The position numbers and the translations under genes are program-made. A stretch of 64,000 bases of DNA. Source: Cornus controversa (taxonomy: Eukaryota; Streptophyta; Magnoliopsida; Cornales; Cornaceae). This document shows positions 1 to 11,795 of this stretch, piece after piece. The stretch covers positions 4,216,001 to 4,280,000 of the forward strand of contig CM048850.1 in NCBI GenBank assembly GCA_026545225.1, given 5' to 3'. The notes under the pieces are model-generated. The model was given only the letters and a program-made list of their open reading frames with translations, was not told the origin of the DNA and did no database searches. How positions within the stretch are numbered: the first letter of the stretch is position 1; every line of letters starts with the position of its first letter.

Positions 1-139
1 CCTTTCCTCTATTTTCAAAACTTCACTTATGTTCTTAAACTTACATCCATACCCCCACACCACTCTCTAGAGTCCGTAGTTATATCCCGGGTTACCTGAA
101 CCCATTCCGATCCCACACCCATAACTGAAAACATAGAAA
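1..139 (-). repeat. Tekay-1 3' LTR remnant
   Basis: Bases 1-139 match part of the Tekay-1 5' LTR (about 19350-19490) and of the solo LTR (about 9530-9680). The match stops near 139, where sequence equivalent to the integrase downstream region of Tekay-2 (about 37165) begins. The first roughly 90 bp of the LTR, the polypurine tract and the 3' UTR are therefore missing. The rest of the LTR lies left of the window. Confidence 0.75.
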
Positions 140-836
140 GGGTCTGGTTCATACTTCCTCAACATAGACACATAGAAAGTGTTGTGCACACTTAACAATT
201 GTGGTGGCAATTCCAAGTGATAAGCAACCTCTCCAACCTGATCCAAAATCTCAAATGATCCGATAAATCATGGTGCTAGCTTGCCACTACAACCAAACCT
301 CTTCAAACCTCTCTATGGCGAGACCTTCAAAAAGACCTGATCTCCCACTAAAAGGTCAAAGGTCACCATCTTCTATCAGCATAACTTTTTTGAAGACTCT
401 GAGCCGTAAGCAACCTCTGTCGAATTACCTTAATCTTCTCTATAGTCTCTTGAACTAAATCTGGTCCCAAAGAAACTGTCTCTTCGACCTCAGTCCAACA
501 GATAGGTGACCTACACAGTCTACCATACAAAGTCTCGAATGGAGCCATCTCAATTCTAGCTTGATAGCTATTATTGTATGCAAACTCCACTAGAGGAAGG
601 TAATCCTCCCAACTACCCCGAAGGTCAAGCACACATGCTGGCAACATATCCTCTAAAATCTGTATAGTACGCTCGGACTAACCATCTATCTGAGGATGAA
701 AAGTTGTACTAAAATAAAGGTACGTATCAAGTGCTGCTTGGAAACTCTGCCAAAATTGAGATGTAAATCATGGGTCCCTATCTGAAACAATAAAAACTGG
801 CACGCCACATTTTGAAATGATCAAAATTAGAGCCTA
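140..836 (-). pseudogene. Tekay-1 integrase, C-terminal half only
   Basis: Reading leftward on the minus strand, the second catalytic Asp region (SDRDP) appears near 770-785, then the DGxSERT box with the third acidic residue near 670-680, then a well-preserved stretch at 363-647 (SWEDYLPLVEFAYNNSYQ, then APFETLYGR). The zinc-binding HHCC domain and first catalytic Asp are absent: the sequence passes from an RNase H stub straight to the second Asp region. The codon between DG and SERT is TAG (678-680) where the family has Gln. Further stops lie left of 363. Family assignment is secure from the motif order and match to Tekay-2; it is non-functional. Confidence 0.85.
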
Positions 837-1247
837 AGTCAACTGTCTCTTCAATTCCAATAATGCATGCTCGCAAGCATCATTCCATACAAAACTCTTA
901 TAGTATCCGACCAATCCTAAGAAACAACGTATCTTAAATACACTCTTAGGTCTTTCCTAACTCATCACTGCCTTTATCTTGCATGGATCCACCAAAACTC
1001 CTCCTCCAGATATAACATGACCAAGGAATTTCACCTTCGATAGCCAAAATTCACACTTCTCGTACTTGGCATATAATTGATGTTCTCTTAGACATTGCAA
1101 CATAATCCTCAAATGGCCCTTATGCTCCTCTTCCAAAGATGAGTACACTAGGATGTCATCAACAAATACAACCAGAAACTTGTCCAAGTAAGCATTGAAC
1201 ACTCTATGCATTAGGTCCATGAATGATACCGGTGCATTCATCAGCAA
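837..1247 (-). pseudogene. Tekay-1 reverse transcriptase, C-terminal part
   Basis: The minus-strand frame at 957-1247 starts in the [13 protein letters not shown] region and keeps the catalytic box as FVDDIL (about 1150-1165), followed by the LGHVIS motif of Ty3/gypsy RT. The N-terminal half, present in Tekay-2 at about 40690-41205, is missing: the sequence moves directly from RT (about 1240) to the linker downstream of protease. Short CATCA-like repeats at the join suggest microhomology. A stop follows VMS (near 957). RNase H is reduced to a stub (about 840-900). Confidence 0.85.
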
Positions 1248-1700
1248 GTAGGATCACTAAGAAATGTCTAAACCCTTTCTGTTCACCAGAGCCACGGGAA
1301 GATAACAAGTAGAAGTCATCCCGCTCTCCCACAAAATAAATATCAACACCGTTCGGTGTATACAAGGTCACTCTCCCCCGATGACAATCAATGTTGGCCT
1401 TATAAGTCAATAGCCAATCCATACCCAAGATCACATCAAAACTAGACATATCAAGAATAATGAAATCAAACACTAGTCGATGTCCCAAAATTTTGATCTT
1501 GCAATAATCGACTCACATCACTCAAGATCACTCTATCACCAATTAGTGTATCAATAGATAGAACCGAGCCCAAAGATGACACCTCTAACCCCAAAGCACA
1601 AGTAAATGCATATGATATGAATGAATGTGATGCACCTGAATCTACTAAAACCCTAGCCTACAAGCTAGATACAATAAATATACCTCGGACCACTAACAAT
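1248..1700 (-). pseudogene. Tekay-1 aspartic protease region
   Basis: Retroviral-type aspartic protease that would process the Gag-Pol polyprotein. The active-site tetrad DSGA followed by SHSFIS reads on the minus strand at about 1615-1642. The C-terminal flap and core follow (DVILGMDWL, near 1410-1430) in the frame 1204-1488. Frameshifts separate the two halves. Tekay-2 retains the second half but has lost the DSGA segment, so Tekay-1 is the better protease copy here. Confidence 0.8.
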
Positions 1701-2398
1701 CCTGCTAAGGTCTCTCATGGAACAAGAGTAAAGGAACAACCCTGTGTCCTCTGGTCGTGCTGTCCCATGCCTTGATGTGCAGACTGCTGGCTAGGAACGC
1801 TAGACATAGCTCCTCTAGCTGGTGCCTGTGAACTCTGAACTGACGGTACTGTCTGTGGTAATGGTAATACCCTATAACCTGACTACAAAGTAGCAGGTAG
1901 AATAGGACGCTATTCTGAACCAATCCCACCTTATGCACCCTCCTTCTGTGGACAATCCCAACTCATATGTCCCATTAATGACAATGGAATCACTTCTTCT
2001 CTATCACTGAAGACAGCTAAAGCAAACCACTCTAGATCGGATGGATCCAGTAGGTATAGGCACGGTTGCAATTGATTGATTATGTTGTTCCTGTGAGAAT
2101 GACCCATCATCCATTCGCTTCTTTCTACCACGATTGTCCAGAAGGGAATCCGTACTCCTAGTTTGGTTCTTCGCTTCCCTTATCCTTTATTTGTCATTGG
2201 CGAACCCCTCGGCTACCAATTCCCTCTCTACCACTGCTGCATAGTTGGTGAGACCTAGAATTCCAACTTTATATCACAAATAAGGTCGGAGACCCCAAAT
2301 AAACTTCTTAATCTTTAAATCTTCCGTTGGAATCATTTCCTTCGCAAACCGAGCCAAAGACATGAATTTGGTCTCATATTCCATTACCGTGATCATAC
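1701..2398 (-). pseudogene. Tekay-1 gag, C-terminal part with zinc-knuckle remnant
   Basis: Continuation of the gag reading frame that starts at 16600 on the other side of Athila-1. The end of the nucleocapsid region reads MGHMSWDCPQ near 1940-1975, the H-x4-C half of a CCHC knuckle. The first half is lost in a small deletion. The proline- and serine-rich linker to protease follows. Bases 2394-2398 (CATAC) are the left copy of the target-site duplication made by Athila-1. Confidence 0.75.
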
Positions 2399-3894
2399 TG
2401 ATCGTGTGTTGTGTGTGTATCAATTAAAATTAGCACATTTCACAATAGAATGAATTCCTTGCAGAATAGGGCTATCTAAAGGGGTGTCGAACCTGAGGGA
2501 TTATGGTCTGAATGAGTTGGTATACAAAATTAATTCTAATTAAATTTAAAAGAAAAGAATTCTGATTTTTATATTTAAACTAATAAATAAAAAAATAAAT
2601 AAATAAAATAAAAGTAAATAAAGAGTGTAGATAATATGAGACAAATCTAGGGTAATTGATTTCACCACTAACGTCACAATCAATGGTCAATTGAATTAAC
2701 AATCGGGAATTCCATCATGCATAAGTGGTGTGGGTGGCTACAAGCTCACCTTCATCCGTCAAGAAGATAACATATAATTAAGGCTAAGTCATGGACTATC
2801 TTTGATTGGCATGGGCCATTTGCCTAACTACTCTACTCTAGGGTGCAATATGGTCCATCTTCTCTAGGCATACTCCATCAAAGCGTATAATGATATATTC
2901 AGTGATTATCATTGTGTAATAATCGCCCTCATAATCACAAAAAATAAGAGAGATTGAGTTCAATAAGAACAACTAAATATCTAAGACAAGATAAGAAATC
3001 ATTGAAACTAAATTTATAAGACTTTTATATCTCAATTATATAATAAGAATCCTCTAAATTACACAATCTATCCATGTATATAAAGGTCCCCAATAATTAA
3101 AACAATCAAACCATTGATGCTTAGTTAGGGGTACATCAAAACCCTAGTGGATGAACTAATCGATCATGGTAGAAGAAGGCGCTTCAACGGTTGAGGAAGA
3201 AGGCATCATCTTTATGAATTACGCGTAAGACTTTGTTCTCCAATCGTTCACCACTCCAAAGGTCTGCAAAGTATGTCTTCAATTCTATCCAAAGCTCTCT
3301 TAGACTCCCCAAAAATAGCTTTCAATTCGCCACTTTATGCACCAAGAGAATACACCAAAGTCCTAATCCAATTAGGAATTAATTAGGTTTTCCTGCAGCA
3401 CTAAATAGGTGACTTTTTCTATTGACGTTTAGCCCAACTTTTGACCCACTAGAAGTTCGATTCACGGAATTTTCCTGAAATACAAAAGTGTCTAGAATCA
3501 AATTTTCTTAAACCTTTAAAAAATTAAGTCAATTTGAGGCTCAGAAATAACAATTCTGGTCCATTTTTCAAAATGGGATTAAAATTGTATTAAGCGCAGA
3601 ATTGGGCTTTGGGCCCATAACCTTCTTAAACAGTTGTAATTCTCTTGGACCTCTTCCTTGGGCTGATTTGAATTAAAATATAGAGTTGAATAGATCCACT
3701 TGACGTAGGCTTCATATAAGCCTCTTACATGTCATCCTTAAAAGCCCAAAATCATGGTTTTAACTGAAATAATCATTAAGGCCATGAAAATACAGAAAAT
3801 ACTAAAATAAAGTAAAATCACAAAATAATCTATCACTAAGAGAAAAAAATACACAAGTTAAGAGGCTAGAATGCGTAATATTCAACGCCGATCA
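2399..3894 (-). repeat. Athila-1 3' LTR
   Basis: 1496 bp, TG...CA, with terminal inverted repeat TGATCG/CGATCA. Nearly collinear with 14629-16114 and with the solo LTR at 29123-30582. The right part also matches the solo LTR 37633-39000. Flanked on the left by TSD CATAC and on the right by the polypurine tract. Confidence 0.93.
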
Positions 3895-3908
3895 CACCCC
3901 CAAACTTA
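3895..3908 (-). other. Athila-1 polypurine tract
   Basis: On the minus strand this reads AAGTTTGGGGGTG directly before the 3' LTR, the expected place for plus-strand priming in reverse transcription. The same word sits beside the Athila-2 LTR at 21161-21172. Confidence 0.8.
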
Positions 3909-5509
3909 CATATTGCTAGTCCCTTAGCAATAGAATAAAATAAAACTAAAACAAAGAAACTAACAAGCACTAACTAAACTATCCATCTCCACTTTCGTGG
4001 GAGAAACGATTGCATTTAGCATATGCAACAAGCCTTTAAACCCCTACGTTCCCCCTAGTGGACAAGTATAGTCTCGTGAGGGTTTCCAGAAATATTACCG
4101 ACAAACATTCAAAATTCTATTAAAACATTAATCAAGAAGAAGATTACAATATATAGTTACAAACTTGCATTCAAGAATAATTTTAAATTGCTAAATTTCA
4201 TAATTCAAAGCCATGGTCCCCACACATAATTCACATTAGCATATCTCAAAATAACCAACTCTAGCTCCCACATGATAAGTGAACTAGCAATCATCTCATG
4301 TAGCATAACCCAGCTCCGAATATATTAAGGCACATACCCCTTCAACTCACTAGCTCCCCTTATTGAAATTATACTTCCAAACATGAATACATGACTTTAC
4401 TTTTTTTTTCTTTCATTCCTTTTTTTTCATTGCTTTATTGGTTATGCAATGTCTTGATCTATTAAGCTTTCTGAAAGATCCATGTAGTAAGCTTTCAGTC
4501 AGTGACTCCCAAACCAGATGGCTTTAGGGCACTAGGTCCCAAAGAACCTAATTATTCGAATCAGGCAGGCTACAAATTAAGACAACCAATACTAATATTT
4601 TTTCACCCTTTCACTTTTGACGTAAACACTCCGTGCTTCCTGAGGCATAAAGGCCCAGTTACTCATGAAAATGATCAAATTGATTTGTTATTGCTCACAT
4701 TCTTTCCTTTTTTTTCTCTTTTTCTTTTCAGTGAAGTCAAGTAAAACACATCATCGGCACTCATTCTCAAGAGGTACTAATTAATATCAAGCATATGTAA
4801 CACAATAACTCAAAGCATAAGTTTATACCTCACAAAATTATGCTAGTGTGTTTCTACATGTGAGGAAACTAAAACCAATCACCTCAAGGCATGTCAATGC
4901 AAACATGATTAAAACCACTTAATTTAAACCACAGTTTCCAAAAATTTAAAACATACTCAAAAATTGTAAGTTACACACCTACATAAGGTACTAATCCCTT
5001 GAATAATGTGAAAACATTATATCTAAAAATAAAACAAAAGAAAATAAATAAATAAACTAAAAAAAATAAAATAAACAAAAAGTCCTAAAACAAGAAGAAT
5101 TTCACAAAAAATTTCCTTAAATTGCAATAAAGCACATAAAAAGGCATCGCCTCACCCCCCCCCAAACTTAAACTGTACATTGTCCTCAATGTTCATCAAA
5201 TAAAAGCATAAAGAAGGGTAAGAACAATATTACCAAGAACTTGGAGTAGTAGTGGTCCAAAAAGATAGCAAACCCATGGTATGAAGGAAATGCAAGCACT
5301 CCCCCAAACTTGGATGTTACAACCTGTCAAAACAAACCACTATACCCCACCAACCAAGTGAAATAGCATGGGTGAAAATAAATATGAAATAGAAAAATAA
5401 AAAATCTTTTTTTTTTAAGAAAAACTAAAACAAAAAGAAAAAATAAAAATAAGAATAAAAACAAAAACAAAAACAGAAAGTAAAAATACACAAGATAGTT
5501 ACCTCCCAA
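3909..5509 (-). other. Athila-1 3' non-coding region
   Basis: No coding potential. Includes pyrimidine-rich runs (4400-4435, 4700-4735) and blocks shared with the Athila-2 internal region, for example 4020-4090 with about 21268-21310 and 4500-4535 with about 21759-21800. Two further polypurine-like words lie at about 5153-5170 and 5297-5310. Confidence 0.7.
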
Positions 5510-6733
5510 TCAAGGATGTGGTGGTGACTGAGCATCTGGATCTAGGTTCGCTTGGCGCATCAAAGCACGCAACATCCTTCGCATCTTTCTCTGATCCTAA
5601 CGAGTCTCACGAAAGTGATCTGCCATCTTTGTCCGCATAGCTCCAAACTATGTGAAAACCTCAGTCTGTAAGGTGCCAAATTGGGCAGTCAATCCAGCAA
5701 TCTGCCCCTCTAAATAATCATAATCATGTCCACCAATTTGTTCATGGACATTCTCTTCTTCTGCTTCCATCTCCTCAAGATCCTCCACCGATGGTGGTAT
5801 GTCTACAGCTTCTCCTCCCTGGGCCAATCTAGATACTTCACCTGGTTCAGCAATGACTCTTAGATGCATATGAGATCAGCTCATGTTCTAGTCACGTGTG
5901 CTATAATGCATATCTCATAGAAAAATAAGCTCATCCTCATCGACTGCATATCCCTGTGCAATGAGTAACTGATGAACAATAGTAGGGAATGGAAACTCCC
6001 AGTCACTTGCACTATCTGGTGCCTTGGCCACGACCTTTGAATAAAACTTCTCAATTTGGCACCAGATGATCTGTGGGAATGACAAACAATGCCCAAAGTG
6101 TATGGCATATAAAGCTCAAAAGAACTATTGATGCCTCTAGATTTTGTGTCCAACAGGACACACATTCTTATATAAAATGGCATCAAAGAACCATAGATGA
6201 CTTGGCATAGAGGACTTTGAAGTTGCATTATGCTTTCACTCAGAGAATTGGTTAGCACACAACCGTGCAACAAAATTACCCACTGACAAATCATCGGGTA
6301 AAAGAGTGTAGATATTGGTCAAATCATCTGGGCATTTATGAGGACAACCCATGGCAATAGCAATGGATGATATATCTACCCGAACTTGTGTTCCATCTAC
6401 CAAAGAAATAAGTGTGCCCTACTCGTTAGGTTTTGGCATTAAATTCTAATAAAAGACTTTGACGAGTCTCGAGTATATAGTGGTAGAGGATGGAACAAAA
6501 ATTGAAGCAGCCCAACGACGACAGATGTCAGAAATACCCCATCTTGTCTCGGGAAACATAGCATAAAGCTCGGCGATATCAAACGTCGCTTCAAAATTTA
6601 AGGCTCTTGGGTGCCATCTCTCATGTATCCCGTCTCAGCAAGATCTTGAGGAACCCGAAGTCGAATCATGTCTTGCTCGATGAGAATTGTGCGAGCTTGA
6701 AGCACCTTGGTTACTTGCCCTTTTTGGTGCCAT
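5510..6733 (-). pseudogene. Athila-1 ORF3 (env-position ORF; putative plant transposon protein domain)
   Basis: Minus-strand reading that starts with ATG at 6731-6733 (MAPKRASNQGASSS, a basic, serine-rich N-terminus). It continues through ETRWGISDICRRW (about 6500-6550), GTQVRVDISSIAIAMGCPHKCPDD (about 6320-6400) and an acidic stretch EDLEEMEAEEENVHEQ (about 5740-5790), ending near 5510. Position after pol and the sequence style match the third ORF of Athila elements, sometimes called env-like. I see no convincing signal peptide or membrane segment, so an envelope function is not supported. At least seven stops and frameshifts break it. Family call is from memory of Athila ORF3-type proteins. 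Confidence 0.55.
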
Positions 6734-7195
6734 AGAAATAGAAAAAGTTTGGTTGAGGAATTTAAACAAACACTTGGCGTGCACAATTAGATTACCTCCT
6801 TCAACCTCTTCTTTCTATAACTTTTTCACCCCAATTTGAACAATTCAATTCACCAATAATTTCCCCCAAACTTAGTCTTCAAAATCCCTCAAAAATATTA
6901 GCACAATTTTTCAAAATAAAAACTCTACTTACTTTGATGAAAAACTTGAGAAAGTAAGAGTTTTCTTGAGAACTAGTTATGATTAATTCGATTTTGATGT
7001 TCATGATGATCAATGATAAATACTTGTATGAGAATCACCAGTTGAAGAAATTGTAGTCCTAGTTGATGTAGGAGTCAAATTGGATCACAAAGTCTTCAAG
7101 GGAGCAAGTAGTAGCATCATAGTTGGAGAGGAGGTCTAAATATATAAGAAAAATCCGAGCAGCCCCTATTTACCCTTGGGCGATCTGTAATGCCC
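6734..7195. other. Athila-1 non-coding spacer upstream of ORF3
   Basis: Leader of ORF3 on the minus strand, AT-rich, no coding signal. Contains another polypurine-like word near 6862-6876. Ends at the insertion point of the solo Tekay LTR. Confidence 0.5.
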
Positions 7196-9774
7196 CGATT
7201 CTCCCGACTCCTGGGAAACTGGAGGTTAATCCATCCATTAGTCCCAATGGACCCTTTTTACCCTCTATAAGGTACCATGCTTTGATACCATTATGTCGTG
7301 CCTCGATTCTCGAGAATCGAGGTGGGTCTGTCCATTAAGACCTAATGAACATATTAACCTCTATTTACCATGGAAGCTTAATCACATACATACACATGTA
7401 TATATACACATATACAACTCAACATCAACTACTTCTTATGGGCCTCAACCATACAACCCTTCAAATTGGTTCTATCCCACAAATACGGATATGAAACTCA
7501 TTTTAAGTTTCTGATCATGGCTCTAAAATATAACCATTAGAAAGAAGATTCAAAAATACTCAATTTCAAAAAAAGAATCATCTAATTTTGATTTGAAATG
7601 AAGAAGATATGCTCGTTAGAAGTTGGGCAGAATTTTGTCAAATGCATGCCGTAAAAGAGCTTGAGCGCTTTAAATAAAGGGATCGAGTGCTTTCACTCCT
7701 GAGACTAAGCATCTGAATCTTTTACAAGGGCGATCGAGCGCCCTAAAAAGTGATCGAGCTTTGTTAATATAGAAGAAAAAATTCTGCAACCTGTACTTGG
7801 CCAATTTTTCACTTGACTTCAAATTCAAAAAATCTTACAAACCATAAGTCCATTTGACTTGAAATTTGGCATGGAACATCCTCAATATGTCTAATTTCCA
7901 ACCTTATTTGAATCACCAAAAAATTCAACTCACCACCCAGATTACACACAAATCAACCGGCTTAGGTCAGATTACCAACTCTTGCACTAAAACATGCATA
8001 TCTTACTTAATTTAAATCCAAACAAGGCCCGTGACCTATCAAATTGAAGATAATACAATTCTCTTTCTATACATATAAATTCCATTCATGCCTTGAATTT
8101 AAAATGGACACTTATTGGGCACGTGTCCCCCCCTATTTCTCATATCTCATACATCCTTTTCTTTTCATTCCCAACTCATTTACTTGAGAAATGTCCATAC
8201 ATAAAGTTATAACATAAGAAGAAATCATAACTTTACATTTCATAAATTAAGTTTGGTCTAAGAATAAACCACAATATATATGGAGTCCAATTTTATAGTC
8301 ATTACAAGGATTTTATGCATAAGGTCTAAAAATGCTAAAAAATCTAACCATGACTACAAATTCATAATCAACATGCCACAAGTCGGCACGGATAGCCACA
8401 AGGTACACAATATCCAAAAGATCATCATACTCCAATTGAGTTCCCAAAACACCTATAAGAGCTATAAAGTCCTTGTCATCATCCTTGACGCATAACCTAA
8501 AAAATGTTGGGGGGAGCGGTGTGAGCACCATGACGGCTCAGTAGAGGTACCCCAACCCCACATGAATGCAAGTCATAGCATCCCTATTGGCTACATGGCA
8601 TATGCTAGAGCACTTAGTCATACATAGCATATTCAACATGTGAGTAACATTATCAAATGAATGCTGTCAAGCAATACATGTTTAACTTGATAACCTAGAC
8701 CACACACACACCAGTGGTTCAAAATTTGTCAAAACTCCAACAAAAGAGACCTGGGAGGGAATACTCCGAAGCCCCATGTCACATTTTCAATGAAAAACCC
8801 TCTTTGGGACATTTTATCAAACACCATGTATGCAACATGTTCATGGATGATGTCAACACCACAAGCATCACCAAATAATGAAAATTTTCATACATTTACA
8901 AGGCTCTACACTTTGGCATCAAATTACATGCTCAAGAAATACCAAATCATCTTTTCACATAGCATTTACCACAAAGCTTCATACATGTCATACGTATATC
9001 AACTCTATAACATGTAATACACATAAATCACCTTTTTAACATGCAATTATATAACAAATGCAATAAGGAGAGGGAAACCCAACCTCCTAACTTTACCTAG
9101 CATGTTAACCCCTCAAGAAACTCACAATTCAACCTATAGAATTGACACTTAGGGAGGAAGAGATACCCTTACCTTAAATTCAAGCATGGTTGTTGAAGAC
9201 CCAATTTCCACCAAGCTTCAAACTCCTCCAATGGTAACTTTTCACTGATCAAATCGAAGAGGAGAGTGAGGGGAGCAACTTTAATTCTTGGCTCCATCCT
9301 CAAATCTTACTTCTAGGCCCTCAAATTTAAGAGAGAAGGAGAAGAATGAAACTTTGTAAAAAGAGAGAGAGATCCGGCCAAGAGAGAGAGAGAAGAGCCC
9401 CAAAATTTTGATCTTTCCTCTCTTTTTCCATATATATATCTATATAATACATATATTTGCCCCTTTGCAACTAAACCCTCCACCTTTCCCTTATTTGCTC
9501 CTTGTTATGGTCCATTTGCACTTATTCACAAACTAGTCTTTCCTCATTTTCTAAAACTTCATTGATGCCCTTAAAATTTCATCAATACCCCCACGCCACT
9601 CTCTAAAGTTCATGGTTACCTCTTGATTTACTCGAATCTATTTCGATCCCACACCAATAACTGAAAACATAACAAGGATTATTTAAATCTACTAAGCATG
9701 TCAATAAGCGACTAATCATCCTTAAAAGTCACCGACCCGTAATCATAATTCCAAAAAAATTTTGGGTCATCACA
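7196..9774 (-). repeat. Solo Tekay LTR (Tekay-1 subfamily) in Athila-1
   Basis: 2579 bp, starts TGTAATGCC and ends ATCACA; collinear with the Tekay-1 5' LTR (17009-19580), including the palindrome cassette (7655-7760), CT-rich runs and the terminal block. No PBS, PPT or coding region borders it, so it is a solo LTR left by recombination between the LTRs of a full element. Flanks: CGATC on the left (7191-7195); on the right TAATC (9775-9779), with a CGATC four bases further on (9779-9783), so the duplication is not clean. Confidence 0.88.
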
Positions 9775-10190
9775 TAATCGATCCCCCTTGGGCTAGGTGA
9801 TTGATCGCCCAGCTGATGTACTCCCCAATTTGAGAAAAAAAGGGGGCGATCGATCCCCCTTCAAATGGGGGATCGATCCCCCCTTCTGATGCCTGTTGGA
9901 GCCTCTATTGCCCAAGGTCGACCGGGATGTGTATTTTCGGCCTAGTGATCACCCAAGGTCAACTGAGAGTTCATTTTTTCACCCATCTTGAGTCTAAATA
10001 CCTCGGTACACCTCTTGGCATCCTCTGGAAGCAACTTATACATCAGAAACTCAAAGAAAACACATCTAAACGCAACTAAAATTGAAAGAAAAATTAAGAA
10101 AACATAAACTAAAAATTGAAATCAAAGAAAACAAAAAAATTTAAAGGATAGAAATACATACAAATCCTACAATTTAACTTCTGTAGGCGA
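9775..10190. other. Athila-1 spacer with GATCGATC palindromes
   Basis: Non-coding region between RNase H and ORF3. Holds G/C-armed palindromes: GGGGGCGATCGATCCCCC at 9842-9859 and a perfect GGGGGATCGATCCCCC at about 9867-9882, plus related words at 9779-9812. The A-rich stretch 10060-10160 has no coding signal. No integrase sequence is seen. Confidence 0.6.
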
Positions 10191-10678
10191 TGATCAAATC
10201 TCTGAAGGGATTAATTAGGATAGACAGGATCCGTCAAGTCTACAGACTCCACGTCTCTTGTTGGTATAAATCCTTCTACACAATGCTTTAACCTTTGCCC
10301 ATTATACTCTTTATCAAAAATCCCAAACAATTACTCATCTGGAAATGAGTCACAAATAGGTAATATATCGAACACAGCCTCAGACACAATCTGGGATAAA
10401 TGGTCTGCAACTAGATTCTCTGTTCCCCTCTTATCTCTTATCTCTAAATTGAATTCTTACAATAATAAAATCCATCGAAGAAGGTGCGGCTTAGTTTCTT
10501 TCTTGGCCAATAAGTGTCTCAATGCCACATGATCAGAGTAGACAACTACCTTGGACCCCAATAGATAAGAACGAAACTTGTCCAAGGCAAACACTACAGC
10601 TAGAAGCTCTTTCTCTGTGGTTGTATAATTAAGCTGAGCATTGAAAAGAGTCTTACTAGCATAATAGATGGCATAGGA
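10191..10678 (-). pseudogene. Athila-1 RNase H
   Basis: RNase H domain that would degrade RNA in the RNA-DNA hybrid. Minus-strand reading gives [20 protein letters not shown], then [31 protein letters not shown] and a C-terminal NLVADHLSQIV, all typical of Athila/Ty3 RNase H. Stops occur at the start (joining RT near 10679) and after RWILLL. The reading runs on to about 10200 and then loses similarity where an integrase would be expected. Confidence 0.8.
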
Positions 10679-11795
10679 TCATTTATCTTCTCTTTGTCCC
10701 AACACCACTCCTACTGCATAGTCAAAAGCATCACACATAATTTCAAAAGGCAGAGCCCATTTCAGAGATTGCATGATTGGTGCAGAGGATATTAAAGATC
10801 GAAGCTTCTCAAAAGCTTGCACACACTCTTCATCAAAGAAAAAGGGAACATCTTTAGATAACAAGTGGCACAAAGGCCGAGCAATTTTACTGAAATCCTT
10901 GATGAATCCTCTGTAGAACCCAGCATGGCCTAAGAAAGAATGGACTTGCTTCACCGAAGTTGGAGGAGGCAGAGTAGCAATCAGGTCGATCTTTGCTTTA
11001 TCAACTTCAACGCCTCTCTTTGAAACAATATGCCCCAACACAATGCCCTCCTTCGCTATGAAATGGCTCTTCTCCCAACTAAGTACCAAATTTCAGTCCT
11101 GGTATCTCTGAAGGACAAATGATAAATTACTTAGATAATCTTCAAAGGATGATCCAAAATTAGAGAACTCATCCATGAACACCTCTAAGAATTTTTCTAC
11201 CATATCAGAAAAGATAGTCATTACACACCTCTGGAATGTCACTGGAGCATTACATAACCTAAAGGGCATATGTCGATAAGCAAAAGTACCAAAGGGACAT
11301 ATAAAGTTAGTCTTCTCTTGATCTTCTGGATCCATAGTCACTTGGTTATAACCAGAGTAGCCATCCAGAAAGCAATAATAGCTCTCACCTACTAACCTTT
11401 CAAGTATTTGATCAATGAATGGGTGAGGGAAGTGATCCTTCCTTGTCATGGAGTTAAGCTTCTTGTAGTCAATGGAAACATGCCAACTCGTGGCAGTACA
11501 TTATGGAACGAGCTCTCCCACAAAGTTGGGGACAATAATAAGACCAGACTTCTTACGAACAACTTGCGTTGGGCTCACCCATGTGCTGTCAAAAATCAAA
11601 TAAATGATACGTGAATCAAGTAACTTGACAACCTCTTTCTTCACCACGTCCTTCATGTTGGGATTCAATTGCCTCTGTGCTTCTCTAGATGGCTTACATC
11701 CTTCTCCTAGATCGATTTTGTGCATGCAAATCGAAGGATCAATACGCTTAAGATTAGCTACACTCCACCCCAATTGCTTCACGATGTTGGGATAG
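10679..11795 (-). pseudogene. Athila-1 reverse transcriptase
   Basis: Minus-strand RT in three frames: 11501-11782 (fingers region, CKPSREAQRQLNPNMKDVVK), 11093-11449 (DHFPHPFIDQILERL, YCFLDGYSGYNQ, FGTFAYRHMPF) and 10679-11089 (HFIAKEGIVLGHIVSKRGVE, thumb and start of RNase H). The catalytic box, normally a double aspartate, reads FMDEFS: the second Asp is Glu (codon at 11168-11170). With the frameshifts this copy is inactive. Wording of the motifs is typical of Athila. Confidence 0.9.

Noticed and set aside
5327..5509. Phe/Leu-rich open frame resembling a membrane peptide
   Set aside because: Low-complexity A-rich DNA read on the other strand; no start context and no conservation.
5510..6733. 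ORF3 as a genuine envelope gene
   Set aside because: No signal peptide, no membrane span and no cleavage-site pattern could be seen; only its position is env-like.
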